From NCBI RefSeq assembly GCF_001792815.1, contig NZ_CP017674.1:1302001-1366000 (forward strand): DNA of 64,000 bases. The letters run 5' to 3'. Positions 1-8,351 of the stretch are shown here, in pieces. The notes beneath the pieces are model-generated. The model was not told where the DNA came from, did not search any database, and worked only from the letters and a program-made list of their open reading frames with translations. The DNA is from Microbacterium sp. BH-3-3-3. GTDB lineage: Bacteria > Actinomycetota > Actinomycetes > Actinomycetales > Microbacteriaceae. The first letter of the stretch is position 1, and each line of letters begins with the position of its first letter. The position numbers were made by a program, and so were the translations under genes.

Positions 1-1082
1 ATGCCGCGGGGGCGGTGCAGCAGATCGATCACCTCCGCGCCGACGGGACGCTCGCCGTCAGCGACCGCCGCGATGTCGCCCACGGCTCCGGCCGTACCCG
101 GCGCGTCATCGTCGCCTGCGACGAGAGCGGCGCGCCTCGCGCCGCGTGGCGCGGGGTGAGGGAGCTGTACACCGCGTGGCTCGACCGGCTGACCGGCGGT
201 GCCCGGTCGTTCCTGCTCGTCGACAGCAAGGCCATGGCACGGTTCGCGGCCGGCTATCGCCGAGCCGGCGTGGTCGTGCTGCACGTGGTGCACGGCTCCC
301 ACCTGACCGACGACGGCAGCGCCATCCGCGCCTCCCGCGCGGAGGTGTTCTCGCGGCTCAGCGCCTTCGACGCCGTCGTGTTCTGCACGCCACGGCAGGT
401 GGCCGACGTGCGACGCGAAGTCGGGCCCATCCCCCTGCTGACCGCGGTACCGCATCCGGTCGACGTGCCCGACACCGATACTCGTGCACCGCGCGACGGC
501 ACGGTGGTGGTGGCCCGGCTCGAGCCGATCAAGCGTGTCGAGGACGCGGTCGACGCCATCGGGCTGGCACGGTCGAGCGGCGCGCAGGTGCACCTCGACG
601 TCTACGGCGACGGTCCCTCCCGCGCCGCTCTGGAGCGACGGGCCGGCGACGGCGTCGTGTTCCACGGCTTCGATCCCGCCGCGCGGGATGCCCTCCGGCA
701 CGCCTCGACGCTCCTGCTGACGAGTCGTTCCGAGGCCTTCTCGCTCGTGGTGGCCGAGGCGATGGCCGCCGGCTGCCTGCCCATCGCCTACGACGTGCCG
801 TACGGCCCCCGCGAGCTCATCGCCGACGGACGCACCGGGTGGCTCGTGGCACCCGGTGATGTCGCCGCGCTGAGTGAGGCGCTCGTGCACGCGGCATCCG
901 CGAGCCCGGCGACCCTCGCCCGCATGCGCCGTGCCGCCGTCGAGAGGGCACGCGCGTACGACGAGGCTGCGGTCCTGCGCCTGTGGGGGCGCGCGCTCTC
1001 TCGGGCCCGACGGAGACACCGGCTCCGGGGGACCACCTGGCGCACCCGCGAGATGTTGCGGCGCCGCCTTCGGATCGGCTGA
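1..1082 (+). CDS. Glycosyltransferase family 4, 5' end outside window
   Basis: The reading frame is open from base 3, so the start codon lies upstream of the window. The visible part is a GT-B fold glycosyltransferase. The C-terminal nucleotide-sugar domain is clear: a VARLEPIKR segment opens the second Rossmann fold, VYGDGPSR follows, and an E-x7-E element appears as SEAFSLVVAE, followed by the usual GPRELI and G-T-G-W-L stretch. Such enzymes move a sugar from a nucleotide donor onto a lipid-linked or polymer acceptor at the inner face of the membrane. The basic, arginine-rich C-terminus would suit membrane association. The acceptor cannot be told from the sequence; a teichoic-acid-type or capsule glucosyltransferase is possible. 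The gene ends in front of two hairpins that separate it from a convergent small gene. Confidence 0.85.
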   Translation, partial: AAGAVQQIDHLRADGTLAVSDRRDVAHGSGRTRRVIVACDESGAPRAAWRGVRELYTAWLDRLTGGARSFLLVDSKAMARFAAGYRRAGVVVLHVVHGSHLTDDGSAIRASRAEVFSRLSAFDAVVFCTPRQVADVRREVGPIPLLTAVPHPVDVPDTDTRAPRDGTVVVARLEPIKRVEDAVDAIGLARSSGAQVHLDVYGDGPSRAALERRAGDGVVFHGFDPAARDALRHASTLLLTSRSEAFSLVVAEAMAAGCLPIAYDVPYGPRELIADGRTGWLVAPGDVAALSEALVHAASASPATLARMRRAAVERARAYDEAAVLRLWGRALSRARRRHRLRGTTWRTREMLRRRLRIG

Positions 1083-1150
1083 GATCCGGACCTATCCGGC
1101 CCACGCAGGCGTAACGTTCGTCTCACCACCCCGGCATCGCCGGCGCGGAA

Positions 1151-1221
1151 GGCACCGATCTCGGTGCCACCGACGACTCCCGTCCGTCGAGCCCTCCCCC
1201 ACGCGGCTCCGGACGGGAGTC
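1151..1221. terminator. Double hairpin between convergent genes
   Basis: Two perfect stems lie in the gap between the glycosyltransferase and the convergent small protein gene. The first is a 7-bp stem at 1151-1157 and 1162-1168 with a 4-base loop. The second is a 12-bp stem at 1175-1186 and 1210-1221 with a 23-base loop. There is no T-run, as is common for GC-rich actinobacterial terminators, so a bidirectional terminator is inferred from position and stem strength only. Confidence 0.5.
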
Positions 1222-1231
1222 GCCGCCGTTC

Positions 1232-1417
1232 TCAGCGGTCTTCGCCGTAGCCGCGGATGCTGCGCAGGTCGTCTTTCAGGTCCTCGTTCGACACGTCGTC
1301 GTTCACCTGGGCGTCAGCGGCGCGCTGCTCCTGCTCGCCCTGCTTCTTTTCTTCGACCCCGGCGTCGGTCGCACCGTCCATCACGGGGGCGTCTTGGGTC
1401 TCTTCGCGGTCAGTCAT
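1232..1417 (-). CDS. Small acidic hypothetical protein, 61 aa
   Basis: This 61-residue protein is very hydrophilic and rich in Asp, Glu and Gln, with no membrane segment or signal peptide. It is predicted to be largely disordered or helical. The start is supported by a strong GAGGAGG ribosome binding site six bases before the ATG, which is the main reason to accept such a short gene. It lies alone between a convergent glycosyltransferase and the 3' end of the MMPL gene on the same strand. No function can be assigned. Small acidic proteins of this type are common orphans in Microbacteriaceae genomes. Confidence 0.6.
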   Translation of the reverse strand: MTDREETQDAPVMDGATDAGVEEKKQGEQEQRAADAQVNDDVSNEDLKDDLRSIRGYGEDR

Positions 1418-1507
1418 CGTCGTCCTCCTCGGAAAGGGTGGTGACTGGCATCCTGACCCCCTCCGTCGCGAGCCGACCGGGGCTTGCGCCGACCTGGCCC
1501 GAGATGC

Positions 1508-4165
1508 TCACGCGTCGTCATGCGCCGGGTGACGACGCTCGAGCGCCGAGCCCTCGACGTCGACGTTCGGCACGATGCGATCGAGCCATCGCGGCAGCCA
1601 CCAGGCCGACCCTCCGAGAACGTGCATGATCGCGGGGATGAGGAGCATGCGCACGATGAACGCGTCGAAGAGCACGCCGAGCGCGAGGCCGAGACCCATC
1701 GACTTGATGATCACCGCGTCCGACGCGATGAAGCCCGAGAACACCGCGATCATGATGATCGCCGCGGTCGTCACGACGGTGCGTCCGGCGCGGAACCCCT
1801 GCGCCACCGCCAGTCGGGGCGCGGCCCCGTGCGCCCACGCCTCGCGCATGCCGGTGGCGAGGAACAACTGGTAGTCCATCGCGAGACCGAACAGGATGCC
1901 GACGAGGATCACCGGCAGGAAGCTGAGGATCGGGCCGGGGTTGTGCACGCCCAGGATGCCGCCCAGCCAGCCCCACTGGAAGACCGCGGTGACCGCGCCG
2001 TAGGTCGCGACCAACGACAGCACGAAGCCCACCGTCGCGATCAACGGCACCAGCAGCGAGCGGAAGACCATGATCATGATGAGGAACGACAACCCCACGA
2101 CCACCACGAGGTAGATCGGCAGCACGTCGGCGAGACCCTCGGAGATGTCGATGTTGATGGCGGCGGCGCCCGCGACCCCCAGCTCGATGTCGCCGTCGAC
2201 CGCGGGGAGGGACCGTAGATCGCGCACGAGCTGCTCGGTGGACACCGCGTTCGGGCCCTCCTTCGGGATGACCTGGAACGCCGCGAGCGACCGGTCTTCC
2301 GATACCGCGACCGGGGCTACCGCGGCCACATCGTCCTGCGCGAACAGCTCGCGCGCGACGTCGAGCTGGATACCCTGCACGTCGGCCTCGGCGGTGCCGG
2401 CGGGCAGCGCCGCGGTCACGAGCAGGGGGGCGTTGGCCCCGGCGCCGAACGCCTGGTCGGTCCAGGTGAACGCCTGGTACGCGGTGGAGTCCTCGGCCTC
2501 CGACCCGCCGTCGGGCAGGCCCAACCGCATCGACAGGGCGGGGATCGCCACGACCAGCAGCGCCAGGGTCGCGATCACCATGGTGAGCACGGCACGCAGC
2601 GTCGACATCGGCTTCACCGCGGAGACCGTCGCGATCGACCCCGTGCGGGCGGCGCGACGCGGGTGCTCGGCGGAGTCGACGGGAGGCTCGGCGGACCGGG
2701 CTGCGCGACGCGGGTGCTCGGCGGAGTCGACGGGAGCCGGGGCCGAGCCCGCGGCCCGGCGCGGGCGCTCCATCGCGTCGGCGGCGGCCGTCGCCCTGGC
2801 GCGGGCCTTGCGAGTGAGGATCCGCCGACCGGCCAGCCCCAGCAGCGCGGGGATGAGCGACACCGCGATGAGCACGGCGACCAGCACGCTCACCGCCCCC
2901 GCCGTTCCCATCAGGCCGAGGAAGGGGATGCCGGTGATGTTGAGCGCCAGCAGGGCCACGATCACGGTCGTCCCGGCGAAGACGACGGCGTTCCCGGCCG
3001 TTCCGTTGGCGAGGCCGATCGATTCGACCACCTCGGCGCCCTGCAGCAGCTGGCGCCGATGGCGGTAGAGGATGAACAGCGCGTAGTCGATGCCGACGGC
3101 GAGGCCGAGCATCACGCCGAGGATCGGGGTGACGGATGCCATCTGCACCACCCCCGAGAACGACAGCGTGGCCATGGCCCCGATGGCGACGCCGACGAGC
3201 GCGGTGACGATGGGGAACGCGGCTGCGAGCACCGAGCCCAGAACGACGACGAGCACGATGGCGGCGATCGCGACGCCGATGGCTTCGCCGACGCCGAGGA
3301 TCTCGGGCACACCCTGCGCGATCTCGGTGTTGAACGCCACGTCGACGCCCGGTACGGGTTCGGCGGTGAAGTGCTCGACGACGGCGTCTTTCGAGGCTTC
3401 GGACAGCTCCAGCCGCGGCTCGCTGAAACCGACGTTGACGATCGCGGTGGACGCGTCGTCCGACACCAGACGGATGGCATCCGCGAACGACAGCAACTCG
3501 GCTCCGTCGGCGAGCTGGGTCTCCTGCGCGGAGATCTGCGCGAGGCCGTCGGTCACCTGCGTCTGCTGCTGCGCGAGCGCCGCGCGCTGCTGGTCGAGCT
3601 GCGCCTGCTGCTGGTCGAGGGCCTCGAGCTGCGCCTGCTTCTGTGCGGTGGGCAGCGGCGCGGCCTCGATCTGCGCGCGGGCGGCATCGAGCTGCTGCTG
3701 GCCCGCGTCGAGCTGCGCCGTGCCCGCGTCGAGCTGCTGCGCGCCCGACTCGGCCTGCGCGCGGGCGTCGGCGAGCTGCTGGCGGCCGTCGACCACCTGC
3801 TGTCGCTGTTCATCGAGCTGCTGCTGCGTCGAGAAGGGGCCGGTGACGCGCGCCACGTCGGGCAGGTCGCCTGCCGAGGCGACCAGCCCCGAGATCCCGC
3901 TCTTCTGCTCGTCGGTCAGCGCCGAGCCGTCGGCGGTGCGGAACACCACCGCTCCCGAGGCGCCGCTGAAGTCGGGCAGTTCCTCCTGCAGCTTCGCGAT
4001 GACGTCCCCGGATGCCGTGCCCGGGATGTCGAAGCTCGAGCTGAGGCCCTTGGAGCCCAGCAGGAAGCCGCCCACCACCACGCCGACGATCACGGTCCAC
4101 GCGACGATCACCGTCCACGCGCGGCGCGCCGCGAAGGTTCCGAGACGGTGCAGCAGTTCAGCCAT
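1508..4165 (-). CDS. MMPL/RND family exporter with coiled-coil insert, 885 aa
   Basis: This large membrane protein has the duplicated architecture of MMPL (RND superfamily) transporters: an N-terminal transmembrane helix, a large extracytoplasmic region, a block of five to six helices, then a second helix, second loop and second helix block. MMPL proteins use the proton gradient to export lipids, drugs or envelope precursors. The first extracytoplasmic loop, about residues 125-235, is a Gln- and Ala-rich helical repeat (QQLDAG, QLDAARAQ, QQQAQLDQQ) and should form a long coiled coil. The cytoplasmic linker between halves holds a 17-residue repeat. The start was set at the ATG at 4165, which follows GAGAGGA and begins MAELLHRLG, rather than at an upstream in-frame start at 4237. 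The gene diverges from a TetR regulator, its likely repressor. Confidence 0.88.
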   Translation of the reverse strand: MAELLHRLGTFAARRAWTVIVAWTVIVGVVVGGFLLGSKGLSSSFDIPGTASGDVIAKLQEELPDFSGASGAVVFRTADGSALTDEQKSGISGLVASAGDLPDVARVTGPFSTQQQLDEQRQQVVDGRQQLADARAQAESGAQQLDAGTAQLDAGQQQLDAARAQIEAAPLPTAQKQAQLEALDQQQAQLDQQRAALAQQQTQVTDGLAQISAQETQLADGAELLSFADAIRLVSDDASTAIVNVGFSEPRLELSEASKDAVVEHFTAEPVPGVDVAFNTEIAQGVPEILGVGEAIGVAIAAIVLVVVLGSVLAAAFPIVTALVGVAIGAMATLSFSGVVQMASVTPILGVMLGLAVGIDYALFILYRHRRQLLQGAEVVESIGLANGTAGNAVVFAGTTVIVALLALNITGIPFLGLMGTAGAVSVLVAVLIAVSLIPALLGLAGRRILTRKARARATAAADAMERPRRAAGSAPAPVDSAEHPRRAARSAEPPVDSAEHPRRAARTGSIATVSAVKPMSTLRAVLTMVIATLALLVVAIPALSMRLGLPDGGSEAEDSTAYQAFTWTDQAFGAGANAPLLVTAALPAGTAEADVQGIQLDVARELFAQDDVAAVAPVAVSEDRSLAAFQVIPKEGPNAVSTEQLVRDLRSLPAVDGDIELGVAGAAAINIDISEGLADVLPIYLVVVVGLSFLIMIMVFRSLLVPLIATVGFVLSLVATYGAVTAVFQWGWLGGILGVHNPGPILSFLPVILVGILFGLAMDYQLFLATGMREAWAHGAAPRLAVAQGFRAGRTVVTTAAIIMIAVFSGFIASDAVIIKSMGLGLALGVLFDAFIVRMLLIPAIMHVLGGSAWWLPRWLDRIVPNVDVEGSALERRHPAHDDA
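2652..2753 (-). repeat. In-frame 51-bp tandem repeat inside the MMPL gene
   Basis: A 33-base block starting at 2652 is repeated exactly starting at 2703, a 51-base (17-codon) period. The repeat encodes VDSAEHPRRAAR units in the basic cytoplasmic linker between the two halves of the MMPL transporter, and a further degenerate PRRAA unit lies just N-terminal to it. Confidence 0.85.
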
Positions 4166-4275
4166 GCGGGATGTTCCTCTCGTGCGGTGCGCGCGGAGGA
4201 GCACCGTCGGCTCCGACCAGTCCGTCGAAGATAACACGCACCGTCTCGTCTCGATTCGCCTCGAGGTCGTCCAGA

Positions 4276-4848
4276 ATGTGTGTCATGGCTCTTCCGCGCA
4301 GTGGACCCGTTCGCAGCGAGGCGGCGCGCCTCGCGATCATCGATGCGGCCGTCGCCCTCTTCGTGGAGCGCGGCTACGACCACCTCACGATGGAGGGCAT
4401 CGCCCGGCGCGCCGGCGTCGGCAAGCAGACCATCTACCGCTGGTGGCCGAGCAAGGGAGACGTCATCGCCGAGGCGATCCTCGAGGGCCGCCTGCTCGGC
4501 GGCCGGCGCGACCTCCCCGACACCGGAGACGCGCGCATCGACCTGGCCGACTGGCTCGACGAACTCTTCACCCTGCGCGCCAGCCCCGAGGGCGAGGGCA
4601 TGCTGCACTCGCTCGTCGCCGCGGCCGCCGGAAGTGCCGAGACCGGCCGACGACTGCGCACCGAGATCCTCGCGGCGCCTCTCATGGCGCGATTGTCCGA
4701 AGCGCTGGGAGGAGCCACCGGGCCCCGTCTCGACGCCGCCGCCGACGCCCTGGTGGGAGCGGTCATCCTGCGCGCCCTGAGTCGCGAGGCCTTCCATCGC
4801 GACGACATGCTCGCTCTCGTCGACGCGATCGTGGGTGCTCGCACCTGA
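4276..4848 (+). CDS. TetR/AcrR family transcriptional regulator
   Basis: The protein is about 190 residues. An N-terminal TetR helix-turn-helix spans roughly residues 15-60: it includes the FVERGYDHLTMEGIARRAGVG helices and the highly typical KQTIYRWWPSK recognition stretch, and is followed by a variable ligand-binding domain. TetR regulators are usually repressors released by a small molecule. The gene is divergent from the MMPL exporter with 110 bases between starts, the classic arrangement for a repressor and its target pump, so control of that exporter and of itself is inferred. The start at 4276 has a GAGG element nine bases upstream; an in-frame ATG at 4285 is an alternative. I could not pick out a clear palindromic operator in the gap. 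Confidence 0.9.
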   Translation: MCVMALPRSGPVRSEAARLAIIDAAVALFVERGYDHLTMEGIARRAGVGKQTIYRWWPSKGDVIAEAILEGRLLGGRRDLPDTGDARIDLADWLDELFTLRASPEGEGMLHSLVAAAAGSAETGRRLRTEILAAPLMARLSEALGGATGPRLDAAADALVGAVILRALSREAFHRDDMLALVDAIVGART

Positions 4849-4941
4849 CCCGGCGGCGGCCGCAGGACTCAGGATCGAATAGCACATCGCCCGAAACGGC
4901 GTCCAGCCCACCCACGCACATCTTCATCCCGTAGAATCGTG

Positions 4942-5045
4942 CGCAGCAAGGGGAGTACTCCCACGCGACGATCTCGTCAATACGGCCACGCCATCGTGGA
5001 CCCGGGACGTCGGCCCGCTTCGCCGGGTGGAAGAGACCTTGGTGT
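4942..5045 (+). promoter_or_regulatory. yybP-ykoY-type (manganese) riboswitch candidate upstream of terC
   Basis: The 5' leader of the TerC gene contains the AAGGGGAGTA box typical of the yybP-ykoY family. A closing helix CAAGG (4947-4951) can pair with CCTTG (5037-5041). A second helix ACCCGG (5000-5005) pairs with CCGGGT (5023-5028) and encloses a GACGTCGGCC stretch like the conserved second binding loop, and CCACG (4961-4965) can pair with CGTGG (4995-4999). This family binds Mn2+ and commonly precedes TerC/Alx-type exporter genes. The assignment rests on these motifs and the downstream gene; no covariance search was run. Confidence 0.75.
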
Positions 5046-5078
5046 TCTGGCGTACACCTATTCTCCCTGGAGGCCGTC

Positions 5079-6101
5079 TTGGGCGTCACACCCCTGGTCT
5101 GGATCATCACCATCGCGATCACGATCGCGTTCTTCGTCTTCGAGTTCTTCGCGCACGTGCGAAAGCCCCACGAGCCCACGATCGCCGAGTCCGCTCGATG
5201 GTCGGCGTTCTACATCGGCTTGGCCCTGCTCTTCGGCGTCGGTATCGGCGCCGTCTCGGGGTGGACCTACGGCGGCGAGTACTTCGCCGGCTACCTGACC
5301 GAGAAGGCGTTGTCGATCGACAACCTCTTCGTGTTCCTGATCATCATGACCGGGTTCGCCGTGCCGAAGATTTATCAGCAGAAGGTGCTGATGATCGGCA
5401 TCGTGATCGCGCTGATCATGCGTGGCGCATTCATCGCCGTCGGTGCCGCGCTGATCGAGAACTTCTCGTGGATCTTCTACATCTTCGGCGCCCTGCTGCT
5501 CTTCCTCGCCTACCGCCAGGCGTTCTCGCACGGCGACAGCGACCCCGCGAACGGCAAGTTCATGCAGTTCGTCCGCCGCGTCCTCCCCGTGAGCGAGGAG
5601 TACAACGACGACAAGCTGACGGTGAAGAAGGACGGCAAGCGCTTCGTCACCCCGATGCTGCTCGTCATCATCGCGATCGGCTTCATCGACCTCGTCTTCG
5701 CGGTCGACTCGATTCCCGCAATCTACGGTCTGACCAACGAGGCGTACATCGTCTTCACCGCCAACGCCTTCGCGTTGATGGGCCTGCGTCAGCTCTACTT
5801 CCTCATCGGCGGACTGCTCGAGCGCCTCGTGTACCTCGCGCAGGGACTGGCCGTCATCCTGGCGTTCATCGGTGTGAAGCTCGTCTTCCACGCCCTGCAC
5901 GTCAACGAGCTGCCCTTCATCAACGGCGGCGAGCCGCTGCTGTGGGTGCCCGAGATCCCGATCTGGTTCTCGCTGCTGTTCATCGCGGCGACCGTGGCCG
6001 TGGCGACGTTCCTCAGCCTGCGCAAGACCCGTAACGACGACCAGAAGAAGGAACGCGAGACCTTCGACGGCGAGAAGGTCATCCACGCACCCGAGGACTG
6101 A
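5079..6101 (+). CDS. TerC/Alx family integral membrane protein
   Basis: This 340-residue polytopic membrane protein has about eight helices and the family hallmarks EKALSIDNLFVF near residue 75 and LVFAVDSIPAI near residue 205, in which acidic residues lie inside helices. TerC/Alx proteins are implicated in manganese export, in metalation of exported enzymes and, historically, in tellurite resistance. The start is a TTG at 5079, chosen because CTGGAGG lies five bases upstream and the next in-frame starts would remove the first helix. The candidate Mn2+ riboswitch directly upstream supports a manganese role and predicts induction by excess Mn2+. A strong hairpin follows the stop codon. A hydrophilic, charged C-terminal tail of about 25 residues is cytoplasmic by prediction. 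Confidence 0.93.
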   Translation: MGVTPLVWIITIAITIAFFVFEFFAHVRKPHEPTIAESARWSAFYIGLALLFGVGIGAVSGWTYGGEYFAGYLTEKALSIDNLFVFLIIMTGFAVPKIYQQKVLMIGIVIALIMRGAFIAVGAALIENFSWIFYIFGALLLFLAYRQAFSHGDSDPANGKFMQFVRRVLPVSEEYNDDKLTVKKDGKRFVTPMLLVIIAIGFIDLVFAVDSIPAIYGLTNEAYIVFTANAFALMGLRQLYFLIGGLLERLVYLAQGLAVILAFIGVKLVFHALHVNELPFINGGEPLLWVPEIPIWFSLLFIAATVAVATFLSLRKTRNDDQKKERETFDGEKVIHAPED

Positions 6102-6113
6102 CCCCGCACGACG

Positions 6114-6143
6114 ACGGGCCCGCGGCGACCGCCGTGGGCCCGT
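6114..6143 (+). terminator. Rho-independent-like terminator of terC
   Basis: A 13-bp stem (6114-6126 with 6131-6143, one mismatch) with a 4-base loop begins 12 bases after the terC stop codon. The stem is almost entirely G and C and is followed by only a short mixed tail. Confidence 0.7.
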
Positions 6144-6196
6144 TGCCGTATCCGGGCGTCGTGCGCAACCCCGGCGGACGCGTCCCTCGGCGGTCC

Positions 6197-6210
6197 TACC
6201 GTGGCGGTCA
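6197..6210 (+). promoter_or_regulatory. Leaderless promoter -10 element of the LLM oxidoreductase
   Basis: TACCGT at 6197-6202 fits the actinobacterial TANNNT -10 consensus and ends seven bases before the ATG at 6210. No Shine-Dalgarno sequence is present, so transcription probably begins at or next to the start codon. Confidence 0.5.
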
Positions 6211-7175
6211 TGACGCGATTCGGCTACACCCTCATGACCGAGCAGAGCGGCCCCCGGGCGCTCGTCGACTACGCCGTCGGCGCCGAGCGCGCTGGCTACG
6301 ACTTCCTCGTCTCGAGCGACCACTACTCGCCCTGGCTCACCAGCCAGGGTCACGCGCCCTACGCGTGGACCGTGCTCGGTGCCGTCGCGCAGGCGACGAC
6401 CGACGTCGAGCTCATGACGTACGTGACGTGCCCGACGGTTCGCTACCACCCCGCCGTCGTCGCACAGAAGGCGGCAACCCTTCAGCTGCTGTCGGAGGGG
6501 CGGTTCACTCTCGGCCTCGGCTCGGGCGAGAACCTCAACGAGCACGTCGTCGGTGAGGGTTGGCCGGCGGTCCACGCCCGCCAGGACATGCTGGTCGAGG
6601 CCATCGAGATCATCCGCGCCCTGCACACGGGCGACCTCGTCACCTACGACGGCGAATACTTCCGCGTCGACTCCGCGCGCGTGTGGGATGCGCCCGACGG
6701 CGGCGTGCCGATCGGTGTGGCGGTGTCGGGCGAGCACTCGATCGCGCGTTTCGCTCCCCTGGGCGACCACCTCATCACCACCGAGCCCGATGCCGAGATC
6801 GTCCAGGGCTGGGACGAGCACCACGAGGGCGCGTCGCGCAAGATCGGTCAGATCCCGATCAGCTGGGACCCCGACAAGGATGCCGCCATCGCACGCGCCC
6901 ACGACCAGTTCCGCTGGTTCGCCGGAGGCTGGGCCGTCAACGCCGACCTCCCGACCCCCGCGGGCTTCGCGGGCGCATCGCAGTTCGTGCGACCCGAAGA
7001 CGTCGCCGAGTCGATCGCCTGCGGCCCCGACCTCGATGAGCTGGCTGAGAGCGTGCGGCCGTTCATCGACGCCGGTTTCACCGACATCGCCATCGTGCAG
7101 GTCGGCGACGAGCAGCAGCAGCGCTTCGTCGACGAGATCGCCGCTCCCCTGCTCGACAAGCTCCGCGCCCTGTGA
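6210..7175 (+). CDS. LLM class F420-dependent oxidoreductase
   Basis: This 321-residue enzyme has the TIM-barrel fold of the bacterial luciferase-like monooxygenase family. It starts FGYTLMTEQ and has the SDHYSPW segment that in F420-dependent glucose-6-phosphate-dehydrogenase-like members forms part of the active site. The barrel strands ELMTYVTCP, RFTLGLGSGENLNEH and VPIGVAVSG are all recognisable. Such enzymes use coenzyme F420 to oxidise or reduce an alcohol or related substrate; the actual substrate is not known. An ATG at 6210 was preferred over the GTG at 6201 because a -10 hexamer overlaps the latter and the family begins near this Met. A convergent hairpin terminator follows. Confidence 0.88.
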   Translation: MTRFGYTLMTEQSGPRALVDYAVGAERAGYDFLVSSDHYSPWLTSQGHAPYAWTVLGAVAQATTDVELMTYVTCPTVRYHPAVVAQKAATLQLLSEGRFTLGLGSGENLNEHVVGEGWPAVHARQDMLVEAIEIIRALHTGDLVTYDGEYFRVDSARVWDAPDGGVPIGVAVSGEHSIARFAPLGDHLITTEPDAEIVQGWDEHHEGASRKIGQIPISWDPDKDAAIARAHDQFRWFAGGWAVNADLPTPAGFAGASQFVRPEDVAESIACGPDLDELAESVRPFIDAGFTDIAIVQVGDEQQQRFVDEIAAPLLDKLRAL

Positions 7176-7183
7176 GCCGTGGT

Positions 7184-7211
7184 CCGGGGCGCGTCGGCGA
7201 CGACGCCCCGG
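7184..7211. terminator. Hairpin between convergent genes
   Basis: An 8-bp perfect GC stem (7184-7191 with 7204-7211) sits between the stops of the LLM oxidoreductase and the convergent HTH gene, where a bidirectional terminator is expected. Confidence 0.55.
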
Positions 7212-7221
7212 GCTCTCGGGC

Positions 7222-8133
7222 TCAGCGCGGAGAGGCGCCGGTCTCGGCGATCCACCTCTCGAGGCGCCACGAGGGCAGGCGGAAGACACGGGCGACGACC
7301 GAAACCGGATGCCGGGCCTCGACGACCGCGGCGACGGCGAACTCGCGGAGCGAGCGGAACTCGCGGTCCGCCAGCACTCCTTCGCGCAGTTCGGTGAAGG
7401 TACGGGGCTGCCGACGCGGTGCCGGGGCACGCTCGACGCCGGTCATGACCGAGCCGGCGATGGGCTGAGGTCGCGAGACGACGACGCCGGTCGCCGGCGG
7501 GGCCGGGCGGGACGCCGTCTCGATGGGCGCGGGTGCGTGCATCGCAGACCACGCGGCTTCCGGCGGGCGCATCGGCGCTTCGTGGCGCACCCACGGCGCG
7601 GGCGGCAGCGGCCCGCCCCACGTCTGCTCCGTCGGAGGATAGACCGTCGACTCGGGCCGGACGGGCGCGAGGGGCGGCTCGGGCATGGTCGGCGCGGCCA
7701 CCGCAGAACTCCAGGGCGCGGCGGGGAGCTCCCCACCCCACACCACCTCGCTCGGCACCACGTACGGGCTGACCTTCGCTGCGGGCGCGCTCATCCAGGG
7801 CGCCGGGGGAAGGTCGCCGCCCCACACGACCTCGCTCGGCACCACGTACTCGCTGCGCGTCGCCTCGTCGCCCGGCGCCGTGCGCACGACGCCGCCGAAG
7901 AGCTCGGCGATCTCGATCTCGAAGGTCTCGGCGAGGGCGACGAGCGTCGCCAGCGACGCCGTCGCGCGTCCCGACTCGATCGCGCGGACGCGTGACTCCG
8001 AAATGCCGGCCTCGAAAGCCAACCCGGCGACCGAGAAGTCCCGCGCCCTTCGCAGGGCCCGCACCCGGTCGGCGAGGCCACGCAGAACGCCGTCGAGTCG
8101 ATCGTCCACCGTCACGTCCGTCATCCGTGTCAT
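7222..8133 (-). CDS. XRE-type HTH regulator with WGG/APW repeats and a second C-terminal HTH-like domain
   Basis: The 303-residue protein has three parts. Residues about 12-68 form a Cro/C1-type helix-turn-helix (FEAGISESRVRAIESGRATAS). Residues about 80-200 are a proline-rich linker with three repeats of a motif ending WGG-x-LP-x-APW. Residues about 230-300 form a helical domain, FAVAAVVEARHPVSVVARVFR followed by WRLERW, that closely matches the product of the overlapping upstream gene at 8130-8351. The start ATG overlaps that gene's TGA (ATGA), so the two are translationally coupled. The first domain points to DNA binding; the rest is unassigned. The partner gene and tandem repeats suggest a hetero-oligomeric regulator. 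Targets are unknown. Confidence 0.78.
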   Translation of the reverse strand: MTRMTDVTVDDRLDGVLRGLADRVRALRRARDFSVAGLAFEAGISESRVRAIESGRATASLATLVALAETFEIEIAELFGGVVRTAPGDEATRSEYVVPSEVVWGGDLPPAPWMSAPAAKVSPYVVPSEVVWGGELPAAPWSSAVAAPTMPEPPLAPVRPESTVYPPTEQTWGGPLPPAPWVRHEAPMRPPEAAWSAMHAPAPIETASRPAPPATGVVVSRPQPIAGSVMTGVERAPAPRRQPRTFTELREGVLADREFRSLREFAVAAVVEARHPVSVVARVFRLPSWRLERWIAETGASPR

Positions 8134-8351
8134 CCCCGTCTCACCCGAGGCGCGGCGGCGGCCTCATCGACCCACTTTTGCAGACGCCACTGCTGGATGC
8201 GGAACAGACGCGCGATGGTCGACACCGAGTATCCGCCCTCGAGGACCGCGGCGACGGCGAAGTCCTGCAACGACGCGAACGTGCGCCCCTCGAGCACCCC
8301 GGTGCGGAGGTCCGCGAAAGAACGGGGACGACCGGACGACGGGCGCCCCAC
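8130..8351 (-). CDS. Small HTH-like protein, paralogue of the neighbouring regulator's C-terminus
   Basis: The 73-residue product matches the last 65 residues of the downstream XRE protein (RSFADLRTGVLEGRTF; FAVAAVLEGGYSVSTIARLFR; WRLQKW) and looks like a helix-turn-helix or related helical module. Its stop overlaps the next start in an ATGA. The GTG at 8351 has no good ribosome binding site, and the same frame stays open upstream to beyond 8600 with protein-like, proline-rich sequence but no ATG, GTG or TTG. The true gene may therefore be longer with an unusual start, or may be a remnant of a longer regulator. A role as partner of the downstream protein is inferred from coupling and similarity. 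Confidence 0.6.
   Translation of the reverse strand: MGRPSSGRPRSFADLRTGVLEGRTFASLQDFAVAAVLEGGYSVSTIARLFRIQQWRLQKWVDEAAAAPRVRRG

Noticed and set aside
5058-7430. A 790-codon open frame on the minus strand across terC and the LLM oxidoreductase
   Set aside because: It runs antisense to two well-supported genes. It is rich in Arg, Asp and Val as expected from reading GC-rich codons backwards, and matches no family.
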